This document shows, in pieces, positions 48,838 to 61,595 of a stretch of DNA of 64,000 bases (positions are counted from its first letter, which is position 1; each line of letters begins with the position of its first letter). Under the pieces are notes generated by a model. It did no database searches. It worked only from the letters and a program-made list of their open reading frames with translations, and was not told the origin of the DNA. Origin of the DNA: Malurus cyaneus samueli (Eukaryota; Chordata; Aves; Passeriformes; Maluridae). Location: NCBI GenBank assembly GCA_009741485.1, contig CM019229.1, forward strand, positions 3,519,817 through 3,583,816. The letters run 5' to 3'. The translations under genes were made by a program, and so were the position numbers.

Positions 48838-51800
48838 CTGGTCTGCATCACAAACCTGGACTTTCAGAGACTTTCAGCACTTACAGCTCCTCTTGCAGTC
48901 GGGAAATGTTGAAGTCAAAAGGGAGAAGAGTAACTAGGTTTGTAAACACACAATCAGTGATGGATTAAGCTATGAAACAACTTGGATTTAAACTATGAAG
49001 GAACTCAGACAATACAACTTTAAAGTGTCCTATTATTCTCTGAGGGTCAGTATCACTGTGGTTTAGTTCTCTAGCAAACATGCATAACAAAATATCAAAG
49101 GGTTTCATCATATATAAGATTTGATTTAAGGTATCAATAAACCCCAGCATTTCTGTTGACAACAAGAGGAAATCTATGCTTTTCTCACTGAGAAAGTGTT
49201 ACTGCTGTTCTCTAAGAGCCTTTCAAGGGCTGTTTTTAGAAAACAAAACTAATCTAACTTTTGTTTAGCCACGATTCCCATTGTCCTAGAAAGAAGTAGC
49301 TCTAGTAATGAATTGCTGCTTCTATCCGGGGATTTGTTTGGATCAATTTTCTGTTAAAACACCACTTGTGCAGCACAGAAAGCTGCCACTTCCACTTAAG
49401 TACCACTTAAGTCTTCTAAAAATATTGTGACAGGGGTTTTGTGTGCCCAGAAAAACAGACAAATAAACCCATGAGCTGCAAGTGAAGAATTCAGAGCAGC
49501 TGAGCTGACTAAAGCACAGCCTGCAGCACTCCCCAAAATCCAGCAAGAGACCCATGAACCTGCACCTATTAATGCTGGGCTCAGTTGTTTGCTGGTGCAA
49601 TCCAGACATCCCAGCTGGAGGGAGAACTCAGGTGTAGATAAATGAAATAAAGAGGAAGAGATTCTCTGCAAATGGATGCAGCAGTCACACAGCAAAGCTC
49701 ATCCCACTTTGAGAGGTTTGACTCATTAAATGGTGAGTTCTGTCACCTTTTCCAGCCGTGGGTAATTATCCAGATAAACGTTTGGCTTGGTCAAACAGGG
49801 CAAGAAGTAGAAGAACACTTTGGATGGAGAGCCAAAGCTGACCAGACAATGCCTTCCTCATGGTCAAACAATGCTATTCCACCAGTGGAAAAAGTTTCAT
49901 TTTTCTGGCAAAGCTATGAGAGAAATTGTTTTCAGGGCTGATATTTATTTACATAATTCTACGAAAATTCTTTTCAGGAAGTCTCCATTTTACCTCTTAA
50001 AATTTTTTCTACTGCTGTACATCATCTCCCCTCCCACCTTCAGTTTGTTTTCCGAAAAAGGTCTCGTATTTTCTTCTCTGCTAATAAAATAAACAAGAAA
50101 AGACAGAGAGCAGCTTGTGACTTCGCCAAGCTTTCCAGCACTCATGTTCCATGATGGTCCAAAATGAAAGAGAATCTTTTGAAACCCACAAATCCTTGGA
50201 TAAATGCTTTTCCAAGCCCAGAATCAGCAGTCCTTGTGGTGCCAAGCAAGGTAACAAGAGGCACACACAGCAGGCGCTTCCTCCAGCTACCCCATCATCA
50301 GCTCTGTGTCCAAACTGGGGGATGAGGCTTTTCCATACTCATCCAGCAGCCTGGCAGGGCAGGGAACTGAGCCAGGCTGCTGAAATGGGAGGAATCAGCC
50401 TTTGGGATGGTGACTGGTGGAGCTGTGCTCAAGGACATGCAGAAGGAAGTGTATGAACCCCTTTTCTGATGCTCCTCATGGTGGACACTACGTGCAGCTC
50501 CCACCCTGAGGACGGGCTGTTCCCTGCCCTTCCCCACTCAGGATGTCATTCCCAAGGCTGCACGAGTACCCTGGAGGCTCCAGGCTGGGAGGGGAAGGAG
50601 GGAGGGAGGGATGACTTATGAATAGAGCTATTCACCGCATCCCACCGTGGGCATTCTTTTCAGCCTGGAACAGCAGCCGGGCTCTCGGAGCCCAACCACA
50701 GATGGAGGCTCTGCCAAAAGAGATGCTGAGAAAGGGGAAAAAGCACCCTCCTGGTTGATTTGTGTTTAATCAAAGTCAGCCCCTGCCAAGCCTCACACCA
50801 TGCAGGGACTTCAGATGCCTCCGTGTTTTGAACAGTAGACTTCGCTGTTGATAACAAGACCTGGATTATTATTTTTCCATGCAAAAGCCCAAAACCATCC
50901 AGAACCATTTGCAGATTGATGCCAAGCTGTGGGAGTAGCTGTGGACAATTCTATTTTAATCCCAAATGTCAATCTGTTCTATGGTTTGAGAGCTGAAGCC
51001 AAGCAAGACAGTGCATTAATGTCAGGGTGCCTGAAATTTAAAGGGCAATAAACCCAGAAGCATCTCTTAAAAGCCTGAGATGTTTACCAAAAACAGCTTG
51101 ATCCCAAAGGATTTTCATTTCAGTTGAGGAATAAACCATAAATTAATTAAGTGATTTGTACAAGTCAAACACTTCACCAAGACATGAAGAGCCAGGGAAG
51201 GAGATTGCCCAAGCACCCATCTCCTTCACCTCTTTCATGACTGAGCAACACCCCTGAAAGTTATTATGTTCCCTGAGTGGTCTCTATTCTCTCCAGAATT
51301 TCTGCATTTCTCACCAAAGTCAGATTCTTTTGGACCTTCAAGAGCTGGAAGTTCAGCTGTTTGTGAGATGTGATCAACTGTGCTAAGCAATCCTTTGGGG
51401 GTTGTGAGACATCTGCTGCCCTGCGTGAGCTCAGCTACCACAGGAATGATTTATACATTTCGTTTCCCTAAAATAAATGATTTATCAGGCTATTTCAAGT
51501 GCTGAAATGCCAAATACTTTTCCTACAGAAGAGCCCATTGCAGAGCAGGGAGTCCCAATTCCAGGCTCCTGTTCCCAGGAGCATCTCAGATGTAGCTCGC
51601 CTGGGAACACCTTGCCCTAAAGTACTATAATTATATTCTGCAAAGTTCAGACTTAAAAATTCAGGGAACTTTCCTCTGAAATATCTGGTTATCTCAGGGT
51701 ACCATAAGGGATTGGAGTGTGAGCTAACCAGTGTTACTCTTATTGCCAATTTATTGTGTTGCAATGTAACAAATTATTAAAAAGAGCTGTCAACAAAGGT

Positions 51801-53231
51801 CTTTGCCTAATAATTGAGACGTGCTCTCTGCACACCAGAGTGCTCCATGTAAAGCTGTCTAAGGTCCCAAGCCTTTTTAGGGTGTTCAACTTAACATCAA
51901 AGCTCTTCAGGAGATCTCAAAGAGCTTGAGAGAGAATGTCAACATCAGAAATCACAAAGCAATGCACCTTTAGCAACTGCACGAGTTCCAGTTGTGCTGA
52001 TATCACTTCACTTCTGATCATGGTTCAGCAGGAAAACCCAGATCCAGGGTTCCACACCAGCAATTTCAATTTCAGTTGCATTTTTGTGTTAAGCTAAGCT
52101 TGGAAAACAGAAACATGAGTCTTAAGTGGCCTTCTTAAAAGTGGAAATCCATTGCTATTCCCTGTCATATCCCATGTCATAGCCTCTGAATGCAATCAGA
52201 AGCCAGGGATAGAGCATTTGAAGGAACTCACAAAGATCTGCAAAACTGGAAGATGCTTCATTTCCATCCCTAGATGGGGGATTTATTATAACAGGCTTCT
52301 GGCAAGGAATTTTCCTCTTAAGAAAAAAAGCTTTGAGGGGAAAAGCCTCTAGAGGTTTCCCAGCAAGGATCTGGGTGTAGAAAATTACTCCACAAGCAGA
52401 CAGAAACTCCCCTCTGGAGGTTTTTCTGATGGCAATCAGCTTCCAGATCGGAAGCCAGAGGTCGTTCTGCAGCTCAAATCCTCAGAGCTGCTCCGTGCTC
52501 TGAGCTGGAGCCTCAGCCCCAGCACCCCCAGGGCAGGCAGCTCTAATTAGCACAGCCCAGATGGACCCAGGGCTCCCATCAGATGGTTCATGACCCAGAA
52601 CACAAACAGCTTTAACAAAGTCCTAATTCCACTTCAAAAAGCAGGGCCTTTAATGAATTTATACGAGCCTTGGGGCTAGAATTGCCATCCAAATGTTGCT
52701 GGTCTTAAAAAAAGAAAGAGGAAGTGAAGGAGGGAGGAGGTAGAAGTAGGGTAAATCATGGCTAGAGGCACTGGCACCAGACTTACACTGGATCTGGTGG
52801 TGGGGACAGGGGAGCAACTGGGGGAGCTGTGCAGGATTGCTCTAAAACCCCCTTGCAGCTTCACCAAAGTGCATCATTGCAGCACTGCAGGCAGGTTGGA
52901 GCTGTAAGAACCAGGACTGGGCTTTGGAGTGGTTTAAGGCAATCACACGGATGAGAAAATACCTTTCCATGGGGCTTTTGCCCCTGGAGTGAAAGGCAAA
53001 GCAGCTTTGCAGGTGAAGCTCAGAGGAGAGCCCAAGGCAGCACAGCTGACCAAGGAGATTGGCTGGGGCTCCATCCTGTAACTCCCAGCCCTGATTGCAG
53101 TCAGGGGTGTTTCACTGGGAGGCAGCAGGGTCAGCACCTGCTCAGGACTGATGAGGAAGGAGGAGGAGCTGAGATCTCCTCTGTGCCTGCTCTGCCACTG
53201 CCTGATTTACCATAGAAAGGCAACTTCTTAT
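48838..53231. other. Unique non-coding stretch
   Basis: More than four kilobases without a recognised gene, RNA or transposon. Purine-rich strands occur near 50590-50615 and 52707-52750. Frames remain at or below about 100 codons. Confidence 0.5.
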
Positions 53232-53290
53232 CTCAGAATCACAGGCTGGTTGAGAATGGAAAAGATCTCTCAGCTGTGATCATCCCCACC
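53232..53290 (-). mobile_element. CR1 3' tail fragment
   Basis: CTCAGAATCACAGGCTGGTT, then GAGAATGGAAAAGATCTCTC, is a short inverted CR1 tail. Confidence 0.75.
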
Positions 53291-53446
53291 TTGTGAGTGA
53301 AGAGCATCTCCACACAGCACTCACCTCCTCATCCTTCCGTAGGTGAGTTTCCCTTACCTGCTCCAAGTCCTTTCGACTTCCACACCACCACCTTTCCTGT
53401 ACTCTCAGGGACCTGTGAGCCCCTTGTCTGCTCTTGCAGAAATAAG

Positions 53447-53488
53447 CAGAGTTTTAGGAATAAAAGACAGAGTTTTAGGAATAAAAGT
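53447..53488. repeat. 21-bp direct repeat, two copies
   Basis: Two adjacent units beginning CAGAGTTTTAGGAATAAAAG at 53447 and 53468 differ only at the last base. Confidence 0.92.
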
Positions 53489-55502
53489 CAGTCTTTGACA
53501 ACACTAAAGGAGACAAAGCAAGGAGAAACTACTGATCAAAGAGGTCTTGTGCAGTTTCAAGGACAAACACAAAGACAAATGCTGGGTTTTGTTCCAAAAT
53601 AACAAAAGAAAAAATTCCCCAGCTTTACAGGAAGAGCTCTGCTCATTTCCCCACCTTCCCAAGTAGTTTTGGGCCTGTGAGTGCTGAAGACACCAAACCC
53701 TTTCTTTTTCTATTAAGATCCCGGGAGCCTTCCCTGACCATGCTGCCCTTGCTCCTCAACGCTTTGTCTTTCTCTCCCTCTGCTCGCAGAGCATCTCTCA
53801 AACAACCCTGCCTTGTTCAGAATGTTGGAGTTGGCTGTCTAAACTGCAGCTAAATCAAAACCATGGCTGATGGTTTGGACAGATACAGGCTGGGTGGGAT
53901 TCCTGCCAGCCTTAGATTTGCTTTTGTCTTCATAAAGAGCAGCCCTGGGAGATGTGCACTGCAACCAGGAAGAGCCTGACAAAGGCATGTGCTTTTAGAA
54001 AGGGCTGTTTTAGAAAACTGATTTTTCCAGTCAGCCAGCTTTGTGAGTTATTTCAGACCGTGGTGGGTTGATCAGATGCAGAATGTAATAATGCCTTGAA
54101 AGAAAACCCATCGTTTCTGGCCCCTGCAGATGTTTTGTAATTGGGTGCAAGTGTTAAAATCATGTTCAAATCAAGTGTTAAAATCCATTGCCCACCCTGG
54201 ATAATCCTGTTTGTGGTGGGTGTGATGCCTGTGCTGGGAGCAGCCCGTGGACTGCTTTTAATCCTGAAATGGGAATGGTGAGACTGCCAGCAGGAAAAGT
54301 TGATTGGTGCCTGATTGAGTGGAATTTGTACATTTTTTTGGTGCTGTCTAAGAAAATGAAAAGTAGGAAACTCTTTTTGGGTAGCTCTTACCACCAACTT
54401 TGAGCACGTGGCTGATTTCAGCAACCTGAGCAGTCAGAAAGGATTCAATACTGTAACCTGGGAGCTTGGAGAAAGTATAGCTGCTGCATGGGGCTTAAAT
54501 GACTTCAAGTCATTATTTTTTTGTGCATTTTCAATGGAATTATGGGTTTCCACCTCAATTTTCTTCTGGTGAAACTGGTTAAGAGCATTTAATAGCTGCA
54601 ACAAATCCACTACCATGGTTTGCAAGGCCTGCATTAATAGGGACTGTGTAAAGAATTGACAGAAATGGAACTGGGGTCAATTCCCGAGGTTTGGGACCAA
54701 ATTTGGGTTGATTCTGGTGGTAAGAAAGTGAAGCTGATATGGGAGATTCAGCTTACCGAAGCAGAATAATGGAGGGACTCTTAACAACTTTGCAGAGAGA
54801 TCATTGAATGTCTTGTGGACACAACTTTGTAGTTCTCAAGGCTCTCCCATGAAGAGGAAGGCAAGCCAGGCAATTGTGGATTGAGAATTTCAGGAAGATT
54901 TTCTTTAAAGCTTTAAATCTGTTTTACCTCTTTAAAATGAGGTAGGAATAAAGTATGTTGTAAATAGGAAAGAAAATGAGGTGCATTCACCAGCAGCCCA
55001 CCTTAGCACTGCCCTGGAGAGGACCAGACAGTGAAGTTCCTTCTATATATGGATAGAATTTGGGTTTTTTTTATCTCCTGAGTGCCCAAGCCCTGTAAAA
55101 TCAGCTTCACCACCAGCTCTCTCCTCAGTTCCTTGTTACCCGTGCTGCTCCTGCACTTTCCACACGGACAATTCAGAATTCCCGAGTGCAATTAATCTGT
55201 TGCATTTAACAGCTATTTTCTCCTGCTTGCCTTTACCTTACAAGGCAAACATTCCTGAGCAGGGTTGGGAAGAAACATTTTTATGGACAGATGGGCTCTA
55301 AACCTGCCATCTACTGAAGGCCAGCTCAAACATCCCAGAAGACTGATGTTAAAATTTCCTGCTCAGTAAGACCTAGGAGTTGTTTGACAATGCCTGCTTT
55401 TATTTAATCCTTCACTCTTCCTGCAGTGGTTTGGCTGTTCCCAGGATTTGGGGTTTATTTTTTATCACCTTCATGAAATATCTGGTCTGTTCTGCCTGCC
55501 TG
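53489..55502. other. Unique non-coding stretch
   Basis: No gene or interspersed repeat was recognised. Open frames are short, up to about 123 codons on the minus strand at 54053-54424, without domains. Confidence 0.5.
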
Positions 55503-55797
55503 GTACCTTAGGGCTGGAGAAAAGGAGGCTCAGGGGGATCTTCCGGCTCTCCACAGCTCCCTGAAAGGAGGAGGCAGCCAGGGAGGGATTGGGCTCTTCT
55601 GCAAGGGAAATGTTATGGGACAAGGGGAAAAGGCCTCAAGCTGTGCCAGGGGAGGGTCAGGTTGGACATCCGGAGGAATTTCCTCATGGAAAGGGTGGTC
55701 AGACACAGGAAGGGACTGCCCAAGAAGGTTTGGAGTCCCCATCCCTGGAGGGATCCAAGGAATGACTGAAGGTGACACTCAATGCTCTGGGCTAGGG
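55503..55797 (+). mobile_element. CR1-like LINE internal fragment
   Basis: GGGCTGGAGAAAAGGAGGCT, AAGGCCTCAAGCTGTGCCAG, GGTTGGACATCCGGAGGAAT, AAGGGTGGTCAGACACAGG and CATCCCTGGAGGGATCC follow the CR1 plus-strand order. The copy ends at CTCTGGGCTAGGGACA, before a tail, where an oppositely oriented CR1 piece begins. Confidence 0.9.
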
Positions 55798-55868
55798 ACA
55801 CCTTCCACTGTCCCAGAGTGCTTTAAGCCATATCAACCTGGCCTTGGACACTTCCAGGGATCCAGGGA
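55798..55868 (-). mobile_element. CR1-like LINE fragment in opposite orientation
   Basis: ACCTTCCACTGTCCCAGAGT followed by CAACCTGGCCTTGGACACTT and CCAGGGATCC matches the antisense CR1 at 20497-20570. It abuts the plus-strand fragment without spacer and lacks a tail, so the pair is a head-to-head or recombined composite. Confidence 0.8.
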
Positions 55869-55995
55869 AAACAACTCTTTGCACTCACACAGGTGACCAA
55901 TCCAGTAGGATCTCAAAAGGTGATAAGAGCTCTCAATAAATTTTATAAGTGACTAAAAACCTAGAGTAGAGAACTGGATGTGTGTGGGGGGAAGA

Positions 55996-56209
55996 CCAGG
56001 ACTGAGAGAACAGCTGGAGCTGGGCCAGGGCAGGCTCAGGCTGGAGAGCAGGGAAAGGTTCTTGTGTCCCCAGAGGGTGCTGGCACTGCCCAGGCTCCCC
56101 AGGGAATGGTCCCGGCCCCGAGGCTGCCAGAGCTCCAGGAGCGTTTGGACAGCGCTGCCAGGGATGGACAGGGTGGGGCTGTTGGGGGTCTGGGCAGGAC
56201 CATCCCTGA
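55996..56209 (+). mobile_element. Young CR1-like LINE fragment lacking its 3' end
   Basis: AGCTGGAGCTGGGCCAGGGC, AGGGTGCTGGCACTGCCC, GGCCCCGAGGCTGCCAGAGC and GCGTTTGGACAGCGCTGCC match the element at 48642-48837 almost exactly. The match stops at GGGTCTGGGCAGG without the tail that the other copies keep. This points to deletion or recombination of the 3' end after insertion. Confidence 0.88.
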
Positions 56210-57456
56210 CAGAGTTACTGAACTGGAAATCCCTAAAAACTTCAAACCCTCAGCACAGACCACCCCTACAATGGCCAAGATGCAGAGGTGACAGCAGTGA
56301 TGGAACTGCTCAGGCCTTGCAGAGGAGTTACCCACACTCATCACCAAGGGATGAATATGAAATACTCCTGTTTATCTGAAAACATTAGGGACTGGCCATG
56401 TAATGAAACCCAGATATTCCTAGATTTTATCTCACTGCTTCCTCTTCAGCCATCAGTTTCATTTTACAGCATAGAAGCAACCTAAATGCACCAACAACTG
56501 AATTAAATTGAGGACCTGGAGCAGCGTTCCAGCCACTCTAAAAAGCCTTTTAACCAGGAAGATTTTATTTTTAAGAAAAGCTTCTAAAGCTGGTCTTAAT
56601 ATTTACTGGTTTTAGGAACAGGGAAAGGAGCCAGATGTATGATTTCAACTCAGAGAGCTCTGAGTTTTGGGCCGTTTCTCAGGTGAAGCATTTCTGAAAT
56701 GAACCAACATTATCAGTAAATAAATCAGGCACCCTCTCCTGGGCCCAGCACCCTTTTCAGGCAGTGGGCTCTGTTTCAGCTCAACACAGAGCACAAATAA
56801 ATAAAGGAAAGTTTATAAGAAGTGAAAGATCTGCTATCTCCTCAGCTGTGTTAACCACGGTAACATTTAATGAGATGTTGATCCTCGGGCAAGCATCACC
56901 CACAGTCTGTGTGTGCACTGCTGCCCTTCCTGAGCACACTCTGCTCACAAACCTGCCTGCAACGCCACCTTCTGATCCCCGATTCCAAGGAAAAACAGGG
57001 TTTGCTGGCAGGATTGATATTAATTTATCATTTTTATCTTGATTTCCTTGCTCCCAGGTATCAATCCTCTCATACAATTGCCCAGCAGAAGCAGCCGCCT
57101 TTGGGGGCTCTCACATCTGAGTTTTATGAGCCAGTGTAGCCAAAAAATACTGGGAAAAACCTTCTGAGCCTGGAATTTGTTCCAAGATAACTCTACAGGA
57201 GCTAAAATCTGACCTTCACACTGTCCATTCCTATCTTGAATTTCCTTGCTCTCCAAAACACACAAAACCTTCCACTGCCTCACACCAAAGGCTCCTCCAG
57301 GCAGAGAGAAATCAAAACCACCCTGGGAGCTCTTCACTGGAATGCAGCAACTTGTAAAGATATTCAGGAATTCTTCTGCCAGGATCCCATCTGAAAATTC
57401 CAAACTTAAAAAGGAAATTAACTGAAGGAGTTAGGCAGGAGAAGGAAAAGCTTTAT

Positions 57457-57500
57457 CAAGTTTTTATCAAGTTTTTATTGAGTTTTTATCGAGTTTTTAT
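57457..57500. repeat. 11-bp tandem repeat, four copies
   Basis: Four consecutive 11-bp units of the form CAAGTTTTTAT, CAAGTTTTTAT, TGAGTTTTTAT, CGAGTTTTTAT. The five bases before the first unit continue the pattern. Confidence 0.95.
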
Positions 57501-60500
57501 GCTCCCCAAGCCAGTTGCAAGCAGACCTGGAAGGTTTAAAGGCACCCAGGGGCTGATTGGGATCAATCCAGCAATTCCAGAATGTCCCAAACCCTGAAAG
57601 GACTGAGCAGGAGACACCAGCAAAGCCCCAGGGCTTTCCAGTAGTTCAGTCTTTCAGACTAAACTGGGTGTTGGCCTTTTGGATAACTCCTCCACTGTTC
57701 TGGCACAAAGTTTTACAGGGTTTTCCAGAAATGACTCGCTTTGTTTGAAAAATCCAGAGTCAGCCCAAACAAAGTAACTGGAAGCAACTTCTTTGTGCAA
57801 AGTGATGAGTCAGCCACTGAGTCTCAAAACTCAAAATTACTGAGTTTGGTGAGGGCTTCTTGAATTTAACACCTGGGTGTGTTCAGGAGAGAAGCATTTT
57901 TCAAGAAGATTGAGTTTGCCAGATGTGACTGATCGAGAACTGCTGCAGCTGATGAAATATTGTCCAAGGAAGGTAAAGAAGCAGAGGCAGAAGGGTCACA
58001 TAAAAGGGACCCCGTGGCAAGAAAAAGGAAAGAAGTGAGGGAAAAAAATCCCCACCTCGCTCAAAAGTGAAGCCACAAGCACTTCAGGGGGAAAAAAGCA
58101 AGTCCTTATAGCATTCCTGGCTAATATTCTCTGAAATCTAAACTGTTTTCCCTCAGGAATTCCCCAGGTTTGAGGTTGTTTGCTGTTCTGAGATCCAGCT
58201 GCACCTCGTACCCAAACCGAGCTCCCATTGCTGCGGGGTTATTGTGGCTTCTCTTCTAAGGGCAGCAATGTCTGTAAACCTTCTGATTTCCACAGAATAT
58301 TTGTAATCTCACTCTGCAGCTCCTCAGAACCTGGTGAAGATGTGTTTGAATGTGGGCCTAGCCTTTCTTGCAGGTTATTTCCAGAAAGGCCTTACTCCTC
58401 CTTGCAGGTTATTCCCACTTTAAAATCTATTTTTCTTGATATTTTCTATGTAAAACTAAATAAAGATTTAACAGTTTGTTTTTCCCTTTAATTGATGTTT
58501 ACTTTCTGTTGCTTCCCACACATCAGAATTTCCTTCAGCCCCTCAGAGCAGCATGAAGAATTACTAATTCTGACACGGGGAGTCACGAGTCTCTTATTTA
58601 CACCGAGACGTGCACACGTCGCTCATTTCCAGTCCTCTGCTTAAAAAAATAGGAATCAAAAAAGGCCCACTGAATAAACAAAGTGTCCAGTAGCATAAAT
58701 ATTTCGCCTCCAGGGCTTCAAAATGTTGGACTGTGAGATTAGAAGCAGCTGTTGTACTTTCCTCAGCCTTCACAAGAGATCTTTGGATCTGGTGATATTT
58801 TTCTCATAGCCTGGAATTGTTGCACAGAGGATGGTTCTCTGCTCCTTCCCTGCTCAGGCATCACCAGCTATGGTTTGCAGGCACAGAAATGCAATTTTTA
58901 GGTGTATCCATGCTAAGACATGCCAGGGTTTTTGGCCTCTAAGGATCAGCTTTCTGAATGGTTTCATTACAGGGATAAGTTACTCTCCCCTATGCCAAAC
59001 AAACCAGATTTAATTAAATATGTGGCTAATGTGCAAGTTTAACAACTGGCACAAGAATGAAGGGCAGTAAGGAAATCCACAAGATAATGCAGCAATTCTT
59101 TGCACATCTCCTACCATTCCAGAAAAAAACTGATTATTTCAGGGAAGAGCAGGATAACATCCCTAAGAACTAACACTGTTCTTAGATCCAGTGCAAATGC
59201 CACGAGCAGAAATAAATTACACTCTTTCCTCTCTCAAAATTAATTTATCACCAGGAAAATATTCTGAAGACTTCAAAGAAGCCTTGCTCATTTTAATGCA
59301 TCTCTTCTGCTGATGGGGAGCCACATCTGCCTTTCTCAAAGGCTGACAAGTTTTACTTAGGTTTGTAGGAAATAACTTCTGCTGCCTCCTCCCTGCCACA
59401 GCTACGGCATTTAGTGTGGGACTGTGACAGCCTTAGAGCTCCATCTGGTAATTTTAACCAGACATTTTATGCCAAAGTTAATTTTGCTCAAAGACACAGG
59501 CACACAGAGGCTGATTTTTTATTAAGGATTCATCTAGAAAGCATGCCTGGGGCATTTGGGTCACAGCAGCAGTGATGTTGCTGCCTAAATCCGGCTTACC
59601 TAAAGCAGAGTGTGGCCAGAACTGAGAGAATCCAAAGCAGTTCTGTTATTGCAGGGCCTTCAGGGCCATTCAGGGCAGTCCCAGCCCAGCCAGGGGCTGC
59701 ACCCACAATGGACAATGGCTCACGGCTTTTTCACCCTTTCTCACTTTTGTCCATTTGCACATCGGGATTTGCTGAATCCTCCAATTGCAGCTGCAGCCAA
59801 TGCAGTCAAAAACTCCAACTTGGCTCCCCCCAATTCTCTGTTGTTTCCATCTCTTGGGGCCTGGCACAGGGAGGTGTCCTTGGGTTTGGGGCTAAAGAGG
59901 AATTGTTTTGTGTACAAATGGGAGAGCAGGAGCTCAGTACTGTCTGTGGAGTCTGGAGTTATCTAAAGGGGGACTCACCAGGGGCCGTGTTCCTGAGAAA
60001 CTGAAATTTGGGACACGTGGTCAGCTCCCAGCCCATCCCATTTACACAGCACCCTGCCCAAAATTCAGGAGGGAGAAAAACACAGAGCTCCAGACACTCC
60101 TCCATGCTGTTAGAGCTGTTCCTACTGTCCCCTCAGCAAGGGGATGGGGATGAATTATTCTCCCCAATAAAAGAACTCCGATTCTTGATGCTGTGTGCTC
60201 CAGGGTCAGAGCACTGGGATGTTTCAGCCGTCCTACTAAAGTTCCTGAAAGCTCTAACAGCAGCTAATGGATCTGCCAGACTCAGATTCTTAAAAATATC
60301 ATCAGGTTGGCTGATGGAAATTCCAGCCCTCCTCTCCCTGTTGTTTCATGCATATATCGTAAGTGAAATTTCACTTGTGTTAGGTTTAAAACCACTGTCC
60401 CTTCCCTCACTTCTCACTCAGTGCCAGTCTCCAGGGCTGTTGGTGAGGCAATAAACTAGGCATTGATCAAGTTGTATTTTTGTTCCTTCCTAAGGAAACA

Positions 60501-60578
60501 TGGGTGAGAAAAAACAACAATAAAATAGGGAGTTTGGTGTCTAGAGGAGAATTCTGCCTCCCCCTGGCCTGGGATAAC

Positions 60579-60625
60579 ATCCATAAAACATTGCTTTGTG
60601 AGAATATCCATAAAACATGGCTTTG
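60579..60625. repeat. 27-bp-period direct repeat, two copies
   Basis: ATCCATAAAACATTGCTTTG at 60579-60598 recurs at 60606-60625 with one substitution. This is a small local duplication. Confidence 0.88.
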
Positions 60626-61366
60626 GGCATAATTCCTCTGGCTGGAGAAGCTGTTGTTATCATGGCTGATTAAACAAATTTGTATGAAATATCCAACATG
60701 AGCCTTCACCTGAAAATCTCCATGCAGTTTTCCTGCTGCTTTCCCTCCATCCATTCCAGGCTCAGACTGGAAACCCCAAAAGCCCATTTTCTCTGTGGAG
60801 ATCACCTGGGAAAACCAGGCTGCCTGGAAAAACTGCCCTTCCAAATCCCTCACAGCAATTCTCTGCTCTAAGGTGTCTTTCAATCCTACTTTTATAGATT
60901 TGCATTTAAGTGTGGAAAATTACCAAAACAAAGGAAAAAAACCTGTACTGGTACAGGTACAGCCTGCTCCAGTAGCTGCTCTGCATCACACAGCAAGAAA
61001 TCAATTTATTGGTACTTTTATTTAAGATTTTCCATTAAAGGAGACCTCAAGGACCTCAAGTTTCAAGCAGATGCACTTCCAGCTTGAGTTCCCAACATGG
61101 ATATGTCAGATATAAAACTCGAACCCACAGTCCAAATTCTCAAGTATTCTCAAGGCAAATTTTTCCTTAAAAATTTGTTGCTTAGATTTTGACTTGAAAT
61201 CCTCCAGGACAACTGAGTTTCCTCTTCCTCCTCAGTTGTCTTCAATATTTGGCTGAACCAAGAGCTGTCACCCACAGCAGAACCCAACCAGCAGCTCTTA
61301 AAGGCTCTCTGGTGATTCCAAGAAACTGAAAGCCACTGATTCTTCCCTGCCACTCCCCAGATCAGG

Positions 61367-61595
61367 TTTGCTCAGGGCTCCATCCAGTCTGGCCTTGGGC
61401 ACTGCCAGGGATCCAGGGGCAGGCACAGCTTCTCTGGGCACCCTGTGCCAGGGCCTGCCCACCCTCTGAAAAAATAATTTCTTCCTGATATCCCATCTTA
61501 AAACCATTCCCCTTGTCCTGTCACTATTTGTCCATAGGAAAACAACCCTCTCCCTCCTTTTTTGCAGCCCCCTTAAGGTACTGCAGGGTCACAAT
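61367..61595 (-). mobile_element. CR1-like LINE fragment
   Basis: TTGCTCAGGGCTCCATCCAG, GCCTTGGGCACTGCCAGGG, TTCTCTGGGCACCCTGTGCC, AGGGCCTGCCCACCC and CCATTCCCCTTGTCCTGTC are the inverted order of the CR1 copies at 3498-3693 and 32560-32783. The tail is not evident on its left side, so the extreme 3' end may be lost. Confidence 0.9.

Larger units (their letters stand above)
56210..61366. other. Unique non-coding stretch
   Basis: Five kilobases with no recognised gene or transposon. It holds the tandem repeats at 57457-57500 and 60579-60625. A repeat of CCTTGCAGGTTATTCC also occurs near 58370 and 58400. Open frames reach 148 codons (60008-60454, plus) with no domain. Confidence 0.5.
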
